Of a DNA stretch of 64,000 nt, positions 21,840 through 32,819 are shown in pieces. This stretch comes from Metaphire vulgaris. Lineage: Eukaryota; Annelida; Clitellata; Crassiclitellata; Megascolecidae. The notes under the pieces are model-generated. The model saw only the letters and a program-made list of their open reading frames with translations, made no database searches and had not been told where the DNA came from. The stretch's first letter is position 1; each line of letters begins with the position of its first letter. A program made the translations under genes and the position numbers. Location: the NCBI GenBank assembly GCA_018105865.1, contig CM030842.1, positions 10,539,323 to 10,603,322 of the forward strand, in the 5' to 3' direction.

Positions 21840-23311
21840 AGTATTTTGAGTATTTCATCAAGGTAGGAAGGTAGGAACCGTAGGATAGATGCAAAGCGGA
21901 TCAAGCTGTGGTAAAATATACCGCACCATTCGACCCCAATACCGTGGTAATTTTGGTAAATTTTTAAACTTTGACCCTATCCCTTTGGTAATCCACAGTA
22001 TTTTGTCTTCCCTGTCACCATGCAGCTCTCTACTCTGCTGAAGCCGATTTAAACTATACGAAATATTCAGTTGAAATACTTTATTTATCATCATTATTGA
22101 ACTGTACGTATCACAAAATGTACTCGACAAGAGTAAATAAATAAATACAGGAAAAAGCACAATCCACTGTAAAGGATTTTAGGCATATATTAAGACAATT
22201 CAAGGGGTAAAATTGGTTTTAATAATTGATCAATAATTTGCCACGTTTTAAGCAAATGAAAAGTATAAATTCTTATTAGATTTTCATATACAGTTAGAGA
22301 GTTCTGATTATGCAGTCTCACCTTCAAATACTATATGATGGCCAAAATTGCCACCATAATGCCAAAATAAAATGATGCTTAATAAAAAAACACCTTCAAG
22401 TCAGAAAATTTAAAAAACAAATGTTAACTTAAAATTTTCCATTGCTAACAGTATCGTCAATTTTATACAAGTTTTATAAAATGACCAATTCTTTAAAGTT
22501 ACATGAATCATTATTCAACAAGAATGGATACTACTAGTTTTTCAAAAGCCAGTACACATTTAAATTGAATGTAACTTATGCAGCTACACTAAATCTACAC
22601 TGGAATGTGAATTTTATATATCAGCAGTTATATTCTTCAAGAATAAGAAAATGAAGAAATTAGAGAGGTTTTACATTTATGGACACATTTGCCAGGTACT
22701 TGTACCATAATCTATGGAAATCTACACTTAAATTCAATATTCAATTAACAGGTAAGGTAGTAAAATAAATATCCACTTGATAAACATAGTACAGTTCCTA
22801 TATCAACTGCAATGTTAAAAATTTGCTGCTAATTCTGGCATTTTTGCAGTACGCCAAGATTTTTTCAACTCCTTTTCTTATTCTTAACATAACTTTGGTT
22901 ATAACTCACAATGCTTGTCAATATAATTCCTGAAACAATATATATGCAAGATTCGGATTCTCAAGAATAAGGCACAGCTACAATTTAATGAATTAATTCA
23001 AAATTCTTTCTAGTTTACTTGAAAGGCAACTTAATGCTTTATATCAGCAGACAGAAGAATTTGCATTTAAGGCAACACCTGCCCTATGTTTGCTATCCAT
23101 CAGCAAATTTTATCAGAGATTACATACCGGCATAAAAATCATAAAAAATAGCATCAAAACTATTTAGATGGCAAACAAACGGAAGACATTGTTACGGTTA
23201 ACAATTTAACCTTGTCACAATCCAATAATGTTTACTGCTATATTATTCTGTTTATATGCAAGACTGTTTGGGCAAATGACAGCCTTTTGCTAAAACAAAG
23301 TGCACACATAA
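21840..23311 (-). other. Probable 3' UTR and spacer of the TENT5 gene
   Basis: AT-rich sequence without coding sequence, downstream of the stop on the minus strand. No transposon ends were recognised, which is notable in this window and fits a long conserved or constrained 3' UTR. Confidence 0.4.
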
Positions 23312-24577
23312 TCAAGAATGTGCTATATGGGGCAAATAATAAATTAAAGGCACAGTGTTTGGTGAAAACAAAAAGGACGGCAATTCATATTTTAGATGAT
23401 TACTGTTTGTTGGAATATTTCCAACAATTCCTCGAAACAAATGTTTATTGTAAAGACCTTCACACCAATGGCTATTAGGTGGGCCAAACCTCACATAACT
23501 ACTACTCTGATGGGCTGACTGTTCAGCTTGTGCAATACTGCTGATCAAATCTAGAGTCTGTTTACGCTCTTGTCCCATGAGACAAACGGTGCTTTCTCGA
23601 ACAACATCATACAGAATTGATAGAAACTGGGATCTTTTTTCATCATCTCTTGAAAAATGATCTCTTAGATAGCTAAGAATTTTTCTATATTGTTGAATTA
23701 TTTCCGGAAAGTCGATAAAGAACCGAGAACACATGTACTTTGTGAGAGAAGAGAAGTCAAAACTGCTATCTATATGATAGCCCCGTGCTAGAAGGTAACA
23801 GTACTTGAGCAATCCACCACCACGGATTTGTTCTGGACTATTTGTTGCAATCAACTTCTTGTTTAGATGTAATAGAGCCATGTCAAATAGCCCATAAACA
23901 CTTTCTGCAAGAATTTTTGGATAACAAGAACTCTCAAGTTGTGGCTTCTCGCTTGAATAAAATGAGAGCAATTGGTCTAGCACTATTTGAAACGAGTCGA
24001 CACTGAATTCATACTGGCGCCTCATTCGATCAACAAACTTCAATTCAACATGATGACCACTTGCATTGGTTAGAGAAATAAGACTCCACCAGTCAGCTTC
24101 ATTTGATACCTTTACCATTTTTCTTATGTATGCATCTTCTATAAAACCTGTGCATGCAGGCAGTGGTGCATCATCATGACCCATCAGGATTTCCTGCAGT
24201 GAATGAAGCACAGCCTCTTTAACCCTGTCGGAACCGTTTTCTACACCATTTATATCCACTCGAAAAATAAGATCAACGTCATTGTATTCTGCCTTTTCTG
24301 CACCACTTTGAAGTACATAGCTGGCTGCCCCACCATTTAGACGGACGTCCTTGACTAGAATGCGCCCTGCTGCCAGATTTTTGCGAACCATCTTCACCAA
24401 TTTGTGCATTGGGATGACGAGGATCGGAAAGTGCGATCCTGATCGACCGCAGATGCGAATGTCTTCCGACATGACCAGGTCTAACCGACAGACCTGCTGA
24501 TACTCGAGCTCCTTCAGTCGAGGGCTCTCTACTCGGCTGAAGTTCTCTTCTACGGCGGCGACGGTGGCCATTATCAC
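23312..24577 (-). CDS. TENT5: TENT5/FAM46-type terminal nucleotidyltransferase
   Basis: Complete 421-residue ORF in one exon, the usual architecture and length for this family of non-canonical poly(A) polymerases, which extend poly(A) tails of selected mRNAs using ATP. The catalytic core is visible: LNGGAAS at residues 80-86 (the nucleotidyltransferase G-loop), then NDVDLIF with the DxD pair D100/D102. Family blocks follow: WSLISL, VELKFVDRMRRQYEFSVDSF, IRGGGLLKY, YMCSRFFIDFPEI and ESTVCLMGQERKQTL. The final 60 residues (after SIAQAEQ) diverge from vertebrate members, which end in a Tyr/Pro-rich tail. Start: ATG 24577 or, two codons on, ATG 24571 (ATGGCC, better context). It faces the C2H2/BEN gene tail to tail. 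No frameshift or missing catalytic residue; surely functional. Confidence 0.95.
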   Translation of the reverse strand: MIMATVAAVEENFSRVESPRLKELEYQQVCRLDLVMSEDIRICGRSGSHFPILVIPMHKLVKMVRKNLAAGRILVKDVRLNGGAASYVLQSGAEKAEYNDVDLIFRVDINGVENGSDRVKEAVLHSLQEILMGHDDAPLPACTGFIEDAYIRKMVKVSNEADWWSLISLTNASGHHVELKFVDRMRRQYEFSVDSFQIVLDQLLSFYSSEKPQLESSCYPKILAESVYGLFDMALLHLNKKLIATNSPEQIRGGGLLKYCYLLARGYHIDSSFDFSSLTKYMCSRFFIDFPEIIQQYRKILSYLRDHFSRDDEKRSQFLSILYDVVRESTVCLMGQERKQTLDLISSIAQAEQSAHQSSSYVRFGPPNSHWCEGLYNKHLFRGIVGNIPTNSNHLKYELPSFLFSPNTVPLIYYLPHIAHS

Positions 24578-25023
24578 AGAGGCTGACTAAACAACAAGAA
24601 ACGAAGACTGAGGCGTACACTCTGTAGTCGGTCGTTGACAATTTCTGCTGCGATTGCACTTGCTGGTCTAGCGTAGGCGTAAGACTCGGCTTCTTCTGAG
24701 TGGAAAATTTCTAACGACTTGCGACGCTTTCCCTCAACAGACGAATGATAATATATGACACTCGATGCACAGAAGTAGACTGAATCGAATGAACGGCTTC
24801 TAATTGTCGAATTAACTTGCTCGGATCCTCTTCAACAGCTCTGCTCTACGGATTCTCCAGCTGCAAATAAGCGCCGCAACTAAAAGTCTAGAACTCTAAA
24901 ATCAATCGGGTAAACATGTTATGTACAGCATAGAATTCAACCGGCACTAGAACGAGTCAATGAGAACTTGTGAATTGTGATACCGGTAGTACTTCATTGT
25001 CGTGCTCGTCTGATCATCTTCAT

Positions 25024-25135
25024 GAGTAAGTAAGTAAGTAAAATCCCGTAAATTTCTATAGCGCTTTCGAGAGCTGGCACAACAGCAGCTGCTTATTCAT
25101 AGGTGCTTAATCTACAGTTGAATTAGCTATAGCCG
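25024..25135 (-). repeat. CR1/L2-like LINE 3' end, short copy
   Basis: (TAAG)n at the left, then cccgtaaatttctatagcgc and agcagctgcttattcatagg, the complement of the 3' tail seen at 7440-7550 and 8390-8485. It lies just 5' of the TENT5 gene. Confidence 0.7.
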
Positions 25136-25329
25136 AAGTTTAGTGGTCAGCCGTGCAAAGTCAATCCCGGAGATCAGTCAAGACTCTCAAGAGTGGTAGT
25201 GGGGAAGCAGCAAGGCAAACTTTGAAGAGGTCTAGAGACTATAAAGTCCAGTTGCACTTCGGCTCAAGCAGCAAATCACGAGCTCAGCACAAGACGAATA
25301 GTGCCAGCCGATGTTAACCAGACTTGGAG

Positions 25330-25530
25330 TCGAGGCCACAACTGTCGAGGCCAAGGCGAGGCCAAGGCCAGGAGGTCCGAGGCCAAGGCCAAGGCCAAGG
25401 CCAGGAGGTCCGAGGCCAAGGCCAAGGCCAGGAGGTCCGAGGCCAAGGCCAAGGCCAAGGCCAGCAGGTCCGAGGCCAAGGCCAAGGCCAGCAGGTCCGA
25501 AGTCAAGGCCAAGGCCAAGGCCAGCAGATA
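25330..25530. repeat. GAGGCCAAGGCCAAGGCC minisatellite, left array
   Basis: Tandem six-base GGCCAA units punctuated by aggaggtccg / agcaggtccg, giving composite units of about 27-33 bp. It opens all reading frames, producing artefact Ala/Lys/Arg and Ala/Leu/Ser repeats. Confidence 0.9.
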
Positions 25531-26082
25531 TTTGGCGTTTTTGGCCAAATTTTTAGGTACATTTTGCCAAATTTTTGACAAATTTTTTGCACATTTTACA
25601 TTTATTTATTTATTTGTTACATTATTTCTTCATTTCCTTGGAGCCACGCCCCTGCCCCCAAATGACGCCCCCGTTAAACACGAAGTCATGAAATAATGCA
25701 GAAGTGTTAAACTCTACAGTTTAATCCACAGTTGGTTGCGTAGTTGGCAACTTGGAGGTTTAAGTTGAGGAGGGCCTACGAATATGAGAGTGCCCAAGGC
25801 CTACGAAGACCTTAAAACGGCCCTGCAGTAGCCACCTCAGTGGAAGGGATGTACATGGACAGTGGGGTAAAATCCCCTCTTTCCCTGCAAATCGCGCGCT
25901 CATCAGGGCCAACACTCGATTTGGGCAGCTTAAACGTCAAAATATTGAAATTTTGGGGGCCAAACAAGTGCTGGGCCCCCTACCCGAATTATTGGGTGCC
26001 CTGGCTCCTTATGGATTGGCGTCCATGGCAGTAAGGTCCAGTACCTACTACCAACCATGTTTTAAAAATAAAATTAAAATAC

Positions 26083-26317
26083 CTTTTGATGTCTTGTAGC
26101 TGTTTGCCACAGTCTCGTGTTTTCTATCCAGATGTTTCTTGAACCCACTTGAAGTTCCTCGAGTTTCACTTATTATTTCGCGACAATGCTTGCATTTCGC
26201 GGACCACTTTCTTTCATTTATTATTTTGAAATCGGTGAAAGCAAACTTCGAAATGCTAGGCTCATTTGTGGCCATATTCTTTGCTTGCGTATTTTTACTT
26301 ACAAACTTTAATAGCAA
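26083..26317 (-). CDS. BED zinc-finger exon, hAT transposase-like N-terminus
   Basis: Reading minus: MATNEPSISKFAFTDFK (ATG at 26275; an in-frame ATG at 26317 lies upstream), then KWSAKCKHCREIISETRG then TSSGFKKHLDRKH. This is a BED finger: aromatic residues before C-x2-C, then H-x4-H. It ends at a donor AAAAG|GTATTT (26083). BED fingers open many hAT transposases and the host genes (ZBED) derived from them. No following transposase exon was found on this strand within the window, so it is either the orphan first exon of a degraded transposon or a domesticated gene with distant exons. Confidence 0.6.
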
Positions 26318-26774
26318 TAGGTAGGCCTACAGCAGAGATTGCTATCACTACGGCACCGTTTCTTTTCCAAGTGCGATCAGTCTACAACCTCCTTAGCCTA
26401 AGCAGATGCAGCCTCGCAGGTGTCTCTGTTATACTTTAGAGACAATAAACCCCGGCCCCTGTGAAGCCGCCGCTGTCTAGAACTGCTCTAAAATAGACGC
26501 CATATATCCATTTAGGTTCAAGCCTTTTAATACTTTTATTAGCAAGAAACCCAATTATCTGGTCCAAATGCCTACTTCAATCCCTGAGGCAATGTTCGCT
26601 TCAAACAATGGCAGCCTTGTCAATGCAAGCAACATAATTACAAGCTACTAGAGCTAGCAGGAATTCTCAGGGTCTACCGTTTGGATTGAACAGAGGACGT
26701 TTTGTTCAGATATTATTCGTCACTTCCAACATTTTGAATGCGCGATTTTCTTGTTTAATTCCATGGTGTGAGGG

Positions 26775-26990
26775 CTTGGCCTCGAGTACACAAGGCCGAG
26801 GACTTGTATCCCGAGGCCAAGGCCAAGGCCGAGGACTTGTACCCGAGGCCAAGGCCAAGGCCAAGGCCAGCAGGTCCGAGGCCAAGGCCAAGGCCGAGGA
26901 CTTGTATCCCGAGGCCAAGGCCAAGGCCAAGGCCAGCGTCACTTGGCCTCGAGGCGCCTCGAGGCCAAGGCCACGGCCTCGAGGACTCCA
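26775..26990. repeat. GAGGCCAAGGCCAAGGCC minisatellite, right array
   Basis: Same GGCCAA units, here punctuated by gaggacttgtatccc and agcaggtccg. It ends in ggcctcgaggactccaagtc, which inverts the start of the left array. Confidence 0.9.
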
Positions 26991-27459
26991 AGTCTGATGT
27001 TAACATGGAACAAATTAAACTTTGTTAATTATTAGTATTATTAAATTAATTAATTTAGAAAGAACAGCGGTCTATTAAATTACTGTTTGTAGCGATAATG
27101 GGGCGAGCGATAACAGATTAAATTTCAAAATGTAGGCCTAATAATAAAGCCAAAAATTAAATTCCAACCAAATGAGGGCACACCGATATAATCCAAAATA
27201 TAAAAAGTTAATCTGTTCAAATACGGTGATTAGCTTCTCCCAACATTCCGTGTTTACTTAGTCCCACAACAAGGTTAATAGATTGAACAACAAATAAAGG
27301 TGATTATTTTCGTGAAATTTTTGTTGCTTGTAATTTTTATGATTTTTTAAAAAATATCTGAAAATTTATGAAACTTTTGATATAAAAACATCTTATTTCT
27401 GTTGCTTTTTAGTATCTACCTTCTAGGCTTATCAGTGGGTAGCATTTTAATGCCATGTA

Positions 27460-27744
27460 AAAGACCCGTAGGAAGTGGGGGTGCAGAGGGTACAGGTGCA
27501 CCCCTGGAAAAATTAGGGGATGCACTGCACCCTCTGGAAGATGAAGCTGTTTTTTTGCTTATCAAGATTTGTGAAGACACGAAAAAGGAAGGGTGATGAC
27601 CTTTTTTGCTTGTCAGGATTTTTGAAAAGAAGATAAAGGATAAAGGAAAGGTGATGACTTTTTGCTCGTCAGATTTTTATGAGGATTTTTAGCTACGCCC
27701 CTGAAAAATGCACCACTGTGCTAAGAATTCGTTCCGACGGGGCT
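27460..27744. mobile_element. hAT MITE of the CCCGTCGGAACGA family
   Basis: Left agacccgtaggaagtgggg and right ttcgttccgacggggct are imperfect inverted repeats. Flanking gccatgta is found on both sides (27452-27459, 27745-27752). Three reverse copies of the shared tttttgcttgtcag motif lie inside (27551, 27594, 27649). Confidence 0.75.
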
Positions 27745-28295
27745 GCCATGTAAAGTTACTGCTAGACTCTGCTAGTGTTCTGATTTGTGTTTTAGCTGCT
27801 GAGAAAGTTGAGATATTCAAGTTACTAGGCCTAATGTAAGTCACTTATAAGCTTAGTACTTATAGTAGCATCAATGCAGCACTATAGCCAGCTCTGGGCT
27901 ACTTTTGACCAGTGGCGCAAACCTGCTCAGAAAAACGGTCATGTCCTAATTTCTCAGCACTAAGCACATTGGCCGGGGTACCTTTATTGCCTGTCAGACT
28001 TTTCAGGACGTTAAAGAAACACAAAAAACTAATGATGATCTTTTAAAATTAAGCACTTTAAAATTTAAGAAACACCCATGTCCACAGCATTAAGGACATG
28101 CCCTCTCCAGCAATGGCCATGTCAGGACATGATGAGTCGATGACATGGGTCGTATTTGCACCCATGGTTTTGATGCTGCTGGCTGCTCTTACTGGCTGAC
28201 TGTAATCCGTACGGTAGGGCCTATTGCCATGGGAGTGTTGGGTTATGCTTGGCTCTTTGTCATTCAGCAGATCTGGTAACCTGGCTTCGTTGTAA

Positions 28296-28532
28296 ATGTT
28301 TACACTGATATTCTGTCATCTGTTATTGCCAAAACAACAATTGCTCGCGTTTGACGATTATCAATCGAAAATGAGTGATGTAGGTCTAAAATCTGCTGAA
28401 GTAATGATTTCACGACCATATCTGGACACTATGTTTAGCTGTGCATGGTTGACACTGACCAACAAACTTACACGCATGACTGACAGATTGTTTGAAATCT
28501 TGGTCTTCCTTGAATGCAACCAGCATTTGTAG
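28296..28532 (+). pseudogene. hAT transposase C-terminal (hATC) remnant
   Basis: The open stretch ends CAWLTLTNKLTRMTDRLFEI then LVFLECNQHL and a stop. The pattern (ALTxxRxRL...LVFLxxN..L) is that of the hATC dimerisation tail, which ends most hAT transposases; the usual SKAG is degraded to SCAW. The upstream part is not recognisable. It is probably the 3' end of a dead transposase, opposite in strand to the BED exon at 26.1-26.3 kb. Confidence 0.5.
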
Positions 28533-28570
28533 GCCTACTAATGCAGCTAGCTAATGGTGTATACTGTAGG

Positions 28571-28777
28571 CAGGACCGGATTAAGGTCCGAGGGGGCCTG
28601 GGGCTGAGAAAGTGAGAAATAAAGGCCGTCGCGTATACTCAAAATCTCTGACAATCAAAAAAGGTTATATCCCTTCCAAATACTTACAAGCAGAAAAAAA
28701 GATCTAAATCGGTGGGCCTATTTCCATGGTGGGCCGGGGGGCTGCAGCCCCTCAGCCCCCGCCTTAATATGGCCCTG
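28571..28777. mobile_element. hAT MITE, CAGGACCGGATTAAGG ends
   Basis: CAGGACCGGATTAAGG and CCTTAATATGGCCCTG are inverted. Exact duplication ACTGTAGG (28563-28570, 28778-28785). Two copies of the acaa-c-aaaaaag motif inside (28650, 28687). Confidence 0.9.
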
Positions 28778-29275
28778 ACTGTAGGCATATGTGTACGTGT
28801 TGACTGTTGAGGCTACTGCATGTTGCTTAAAAGCAGCAACAAAACTGTGATTTAGCATGATAATTGTGGAGTTGCTGACGATTCCGTCCATCACGGTACT
28901 TTTTACTTAAAAGTAATTTTTAGGGAGTACTTTTTACTCTTAGTTGAGTAAAAAATGTATAGGTTCTTTTTACTTCTACGAGAATAAAATTGAAGATTAC
29001 TTGGCTTTAATTAAATGAGTGAGAAATGGCGTTGCTGAAGAACGAATGCTCCTTTTTGAAAATATTCCCGCCGATGTGAGTGCATTAGTTTAATTTGGTT
29101 GAGGAGTATTAGTTCACAGTATTCGTTCACGAGTATTCGTTCATTGTTCTTAAAATTCTAAGCATGGAGGTCAACTATTTGTTGCTAGGTATGTAGTAGT
29201 AAGTATAGGGTCCCAACTTGTGAAGGGGCAGTGATGGGCAACTCAGAGATGGACATGGGTCCATTTTTTAGAACC

Positions 29276-29368
29276 CATCCCAACCCAACCCATCAAATCT
29301 CCAACCCAACCCAACCCAACCCATGCCGGCAATTGCAAGTATTCACCCAACCCAACCCAACCCAACCG
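29276..29368. repeat. (CCAAC)n simple repeat
   Basis: Two blocks of cccaacccaacccaaccca separated by about 20 bp. Confidence 0.85.
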
Positions 29369-29710
29369 AGCTTCAAGTAAACAAATTCAGCAAATTTATT
29401 GATAAGCAGCAAATTTATTGATAAGCAACAATTTGTCAATTACTGCATAAAATGTTCATTTAGCGATTTTTGACAACAAAAACTATCACGAATGGTGGAA
29501 GGTAGGATTTCAAAAGAAATGCACTGGAGTGTAAAACAGTAAAATAGACCCAGTGTAACCTGGAGACAAATTGAAACTCAGTATAGTTACTGTAACACTG
29601 TGACAGTGACATCCCAGTCAGCATCAGATATCAACAACAGCGGAGCGGTAGCCCCACCGAATAATCTCCAACGACTCAACTGTTGATGGATTCAGTCTAG
29701 AACGTACGAT

Positions 29711-29905
29711 AAGTTGAAAAGGTGCGTTTTAAGTTTAGAGGCGAATGACTCGAAGGAAGTGTTTGCGGTCACTGAGTCGGGCAGCGAATTCCATAGCAGA
29801 GGGTTGCCTCGAGTGACGGACCTCTATCCGAACTTCGCGATCTTTGACGGAGGAGGGACGTAGAGTAGAGACCGCGTACTGGATCTCAGATGGAGTTGTC
29901 GATCT
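29711..29905 (-). repeat. LINE 3'-end-like dispersed repeat
   Basis: aaaaggtgcgttttaagttt, gcgaattccatagcagaggg and ctctatccgaacttcgcgat parallel the text at 19520-19810. Confidence 0.6.
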
Positions 29906-30077
29906 ATCTATCTATCTACAAGTTTGTCAAGATTGTTTGGAAAAATGACCCAGAAAGAAATAGATAAAAAGGTACTGTTGCTGAGAATTCGGGACAACAA
30001 CTAACAAGTTTTAGTTAAACTATTTAGTAGTTAACTAAAAAAATTCACTTAAACTAGAAGTTTAACTAAATAAATTA

Positions 30078-31195
30078 GGGACTGTCCATTAATTACGTCA
30101 ACAAATTAGGAGAGGAGGTGGTTTGAAAAAGTTTGAAAGTTGTTGACAGAGATAAGGGGGGGGGTCAAAAGAAATTGACTTCAACAATTTCATTTTTGCA
30201 GGATATAGGGTATACTAGTTTTAACATTTTAATAATTCTTAATAATTCGAAAGGGTTAATCAGTGCATTTCAAGAGCATCCTCGAATCATCTAAGTCATA
30301 AGACATAGCAAAGGTCAATGTTGCTGCTCGACATCGCAGACACACACACACATACAAAGATGCATACACTCACACATACAGTCATACAGACAGTCACGAG
30401 AAACCATCACTTAAGATGCTGCTATTTGTATAAACCAGTTTCAAGTGTTTTAAAGGAATCGTCAAGATACGAACTTTATAACTGTTGTGATACGAACTTT
30501 AATATAGTCATGTGAAATGTATATGAAAACTGTTTAGGAGCGACTTAGATATTGAACTGCATGTCATATGAACTTTTAACTTGTGTGGAAAAACTTCGCT
30601 AATAAAAGGAGCAGTCGGCGACGCAGTCAGTCAGTCTCAACCAGTTCCAGTCAGTTCCAGTCAGTCGATCCGATCCAGCAACTGAAGGCAGAGACAGTTC
30701 TCAACCGACGGCGGAAGCAGTGGACACCTCGATCATCGACGGAAGAATGACAGAATGACGACTCGGGCGGAAGGCTGACTGACGACGTCATCCGACGCTT
30801 ATGAAACGAATCCTGGTCTTCGTGTTCAGTCGTCACCAACCGCAACAAGATAGTTCCCGAGGCATATGCGATCCACGCCGCATATGCTTCATTTTTACAA
30901 ATGATAAAAATAGGAAATTTAATGGAATACTATTCATTACAACGGAAAAAAGCCTGACAAGCAAAAAAACCATCACCACCACATTATGACACTTGATGAA
31001 CAAAAGAAAGGGGAAATGGTCTCATCACTGCAAAAATAATAACCTTCTAAACTTTTCAGGGGACCGTCACTGGTCTTAGTGGGGGGGGGATCAAAGGTTT
31101 TTGGCATAATTATAGGGGTCACTGAAAGTTTACAGTTGTTGACAAGAGGAGGGGTCAAAATTGCCCAAAAATTGACATAATTAATGGACAGCCCC
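30078..31195. mobile_element. PIF/Harbinger-like element, TTA duplication
   Basis: GGGACTGTCCATTAATTACG and the complement-matching right end CATAATTAATGGACAGCCCC lie 1.1 kb apart, both flanked by TTA. The interior holds a (CA)n stretch (30340), a segment with TATA-like aataaaag and cagtcagtcagtc (30600-30670) and a gacaagcaaaaaaaccatca motif at 30955. No transposase ORF. Confidence 0.7.
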
Positions 31196-31931
31196 TTATA
31201 TTTAATTAAACTATGAAGACAACTAAAAAAATTAGTTAAACTTTTAGTTAGTAAATAATTAGTCAACTAGTTGCCCATCACTGGAAGGGGCAGGCATTCA
31301 ATAATTAAGAAGGCATTGGGCCCCCATGTGGAGTCGCCACTGGCTAGAAACTAATCCCTAGTATCAAGCAGTAGTTCATTGCAACATTTATCAAAGTTTC
31401 TTGTAGTTGAATTACAGATTTACCGTATATAAAATATATTATATAGCCTACGTTGGCGTAGTCTCGAGGGAGCGCCGTCTTGGACGCACCCCATTCGGTC
31501 AACGATCATTCGTGGAATTTGCACAAAAAGTCGAGAAATAATGTTTCGTGGGGGTGTATGGTACTTGCCAACAGAATCAGAATGTTTGTATATATATAGA
31601 CCTATAGTGTATATATATACTGAAGTACATGGGAGTTATGGTAGCATTACGGTTCGAGAGGAAAACCCGTGCAATCGCCACCATCTACCTTGCTCCAGTG
31701 ACTATTAAACTTGTCTATTTATCTCAACCAAAGTTAGCCAACTGACTACCGGTAGGGTCTACTGTATTGCTGAATTTTACTGAATTTTGATTCAAACGTA
31801 AAATTCATGAAGTTTTATGAATCTTAAAAGCGGACTCACTGAATTTTTCGAACACTGGTTAAATGCTACACTCCATAAGAGCCAGAGTAACTGATGAGCG
31901 ATTCTAAATTAAAGTAGACTAATGTGGATAT

Positions 31932-32110
31932 TCTCAGGGTCGCCGAGAGGGGGACAGGGGGGCAAATAGCAAATACACAGGGGCCCGGCGACCTGGTGAG
32001 GGCCGGCGCTATCTGTAGGGGGCCGACCGGGCGGTGACGTATTATTTATTATTAACATCCTAAACCCTGAAATGCTGAGAAGCAAAAGAAAAAAGGTCAT
32101 CATCAGTTTT

Positions 32111-32151
<41 letters not shown>

Positions 32152-32250
32152 CACAGGGGCCCGGGTCACGTATTGCACAGTGTCCCGAAAAAGAAAAGAC
32201 TAACAAGCAAAAAAGGTTACCACCAGTTTTTCACACTTATTAGGGGCCCG
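31932..32250. mobile_element. hAT-like MITE remnant, CAGGGTCGCCGAGAG end
   Basis: The left end cagggtcgccgagaggggga resembles the element at 56404. Two motif copies (agaagcaaaagaaaaaaggt at 32078; aacaagcaaaaaaggttacc at 32197) and a (CA)n tract (32111-32155) are inside. The right end is unclear. Confidence 0.55.
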
Positions 32251-32305
32251 TGACTGACCATTCAACTCCATTCATATACAGTATGGGTCGTTTAAAACGA
32301 CGTTA

Positions 32306-32705
32306 GGGGTCGTCCACAAATGACGTAACGCGCCTAGGGGAGGAGGTCCGGAAATTTGTTACGAAGTGTGACGAGGGGAGGGGGTTCCGTAAATGTGACG
32401 TAACGCAACACAAAATTCTTAAGTGATGACCTTTTTCTTTTTTTGCTTGTCAGGGTATTTGGAGAGGGAAAATACAAGGATTACCTTTTTCTTTGTTTGT
32501 CAGTATGTTTGGAGAGGAAAAATAGAAGGATTATCCTGGATGAATTACCTTTTTTGCTTGTCAAGACTTTTTGGAAGACGAAAGGTGGAGGGTTGGCTCG
32601 TTGTTACGTCATATTTTAGGGGTCTGACTTTTTTCTACGCCGTGTTACTTAGAGGGAGGGGTAAAAAAGTGCCAAAATCGCGTTACGTCATTTATGGACG
32701 ACCCC
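32306..32705. mobile_element. PIF/Harbinger-like MITE carrying the shared motif
   Basis: GGGGTCGTCCACAAATGACG and CGTCATTTATGGACGACCCC are near-perfect inverted ends, with TTA on both sides. 400 bp. Three reverse motif copies (ttttttgcttgtcagg at 32430, about 32485 and 32548) lie inside, the same motif as in the hAT families. Confidence 0.85.
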
Positions 32706-32819
32706 TTACTGCGTGTTTGGAAACGCTCTCCTCAGTTCTTATCAACATGTCTTAGCGCTGACACAGTCTTATCAGCCGTTTATGCTGATTGGCTATCTTA
32801 TCTAGTGACACTGTGCAAA

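Larger units (their letters stand above)
25306..27006. mobile_element. TIR element with inverted GGCCAAGG arrays and BED exon
   Basis: Left gATGTTAACCAGACTTGGAG then TCGAGGCC, and right GGCCTCGAGGACTCCAAGTC then TGATGTTAACAT, form inverted ends of about 30 bp. Each is followed inward by a GGCCAAGGCC-type array. A BED zinc-finger exon (hAT transposase type) lies between them. No clean target duplication was found, and the left array runs into text typical of another MITE (ccccaaatgacgcccccg). Confidence 0.5.
29228..31283. mobile_element. hAT-like element, CAGTGATGGGCAACT ends
   Basis: CAGTGATGGGCAACT and AGTTGCCCATCACTG are inverted. GAAGGGG is repeated at both flanks (7 bp, or 8 allowing one base of overlap). 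It sits in a family A MITE and itself contains a Harbinger-like element, so three levels are stacked. Confidence 0.8.
29165..31342. mobile_element. hAT MITE family A, copy 3, split by a 2-kb insertion
   Basis: The family A interior (catggaggtcaactatttgttg, gtatagggtcccaac) runs to 29227, then resumes at 31284 (gaaggggcaggcattcaata) and ends gtggagtcgccactg at 31342. The left terminus is lost. Confidence 0.7.

Noticed and set aside
25276..25696. Ala/Lys/Arg- and Leu/Ala/Ser-rich ORFs
   Set aside because: Products of the GGCCAA minisatellite; the same is true at 26686-27028.
30318..30900. Second solo LTR (tgttgctgctcgacatcgca ... caaccgcaaca)
   Set aside because: LTR-like borders and a TATA-like aataaaag, but no target duplication was found.
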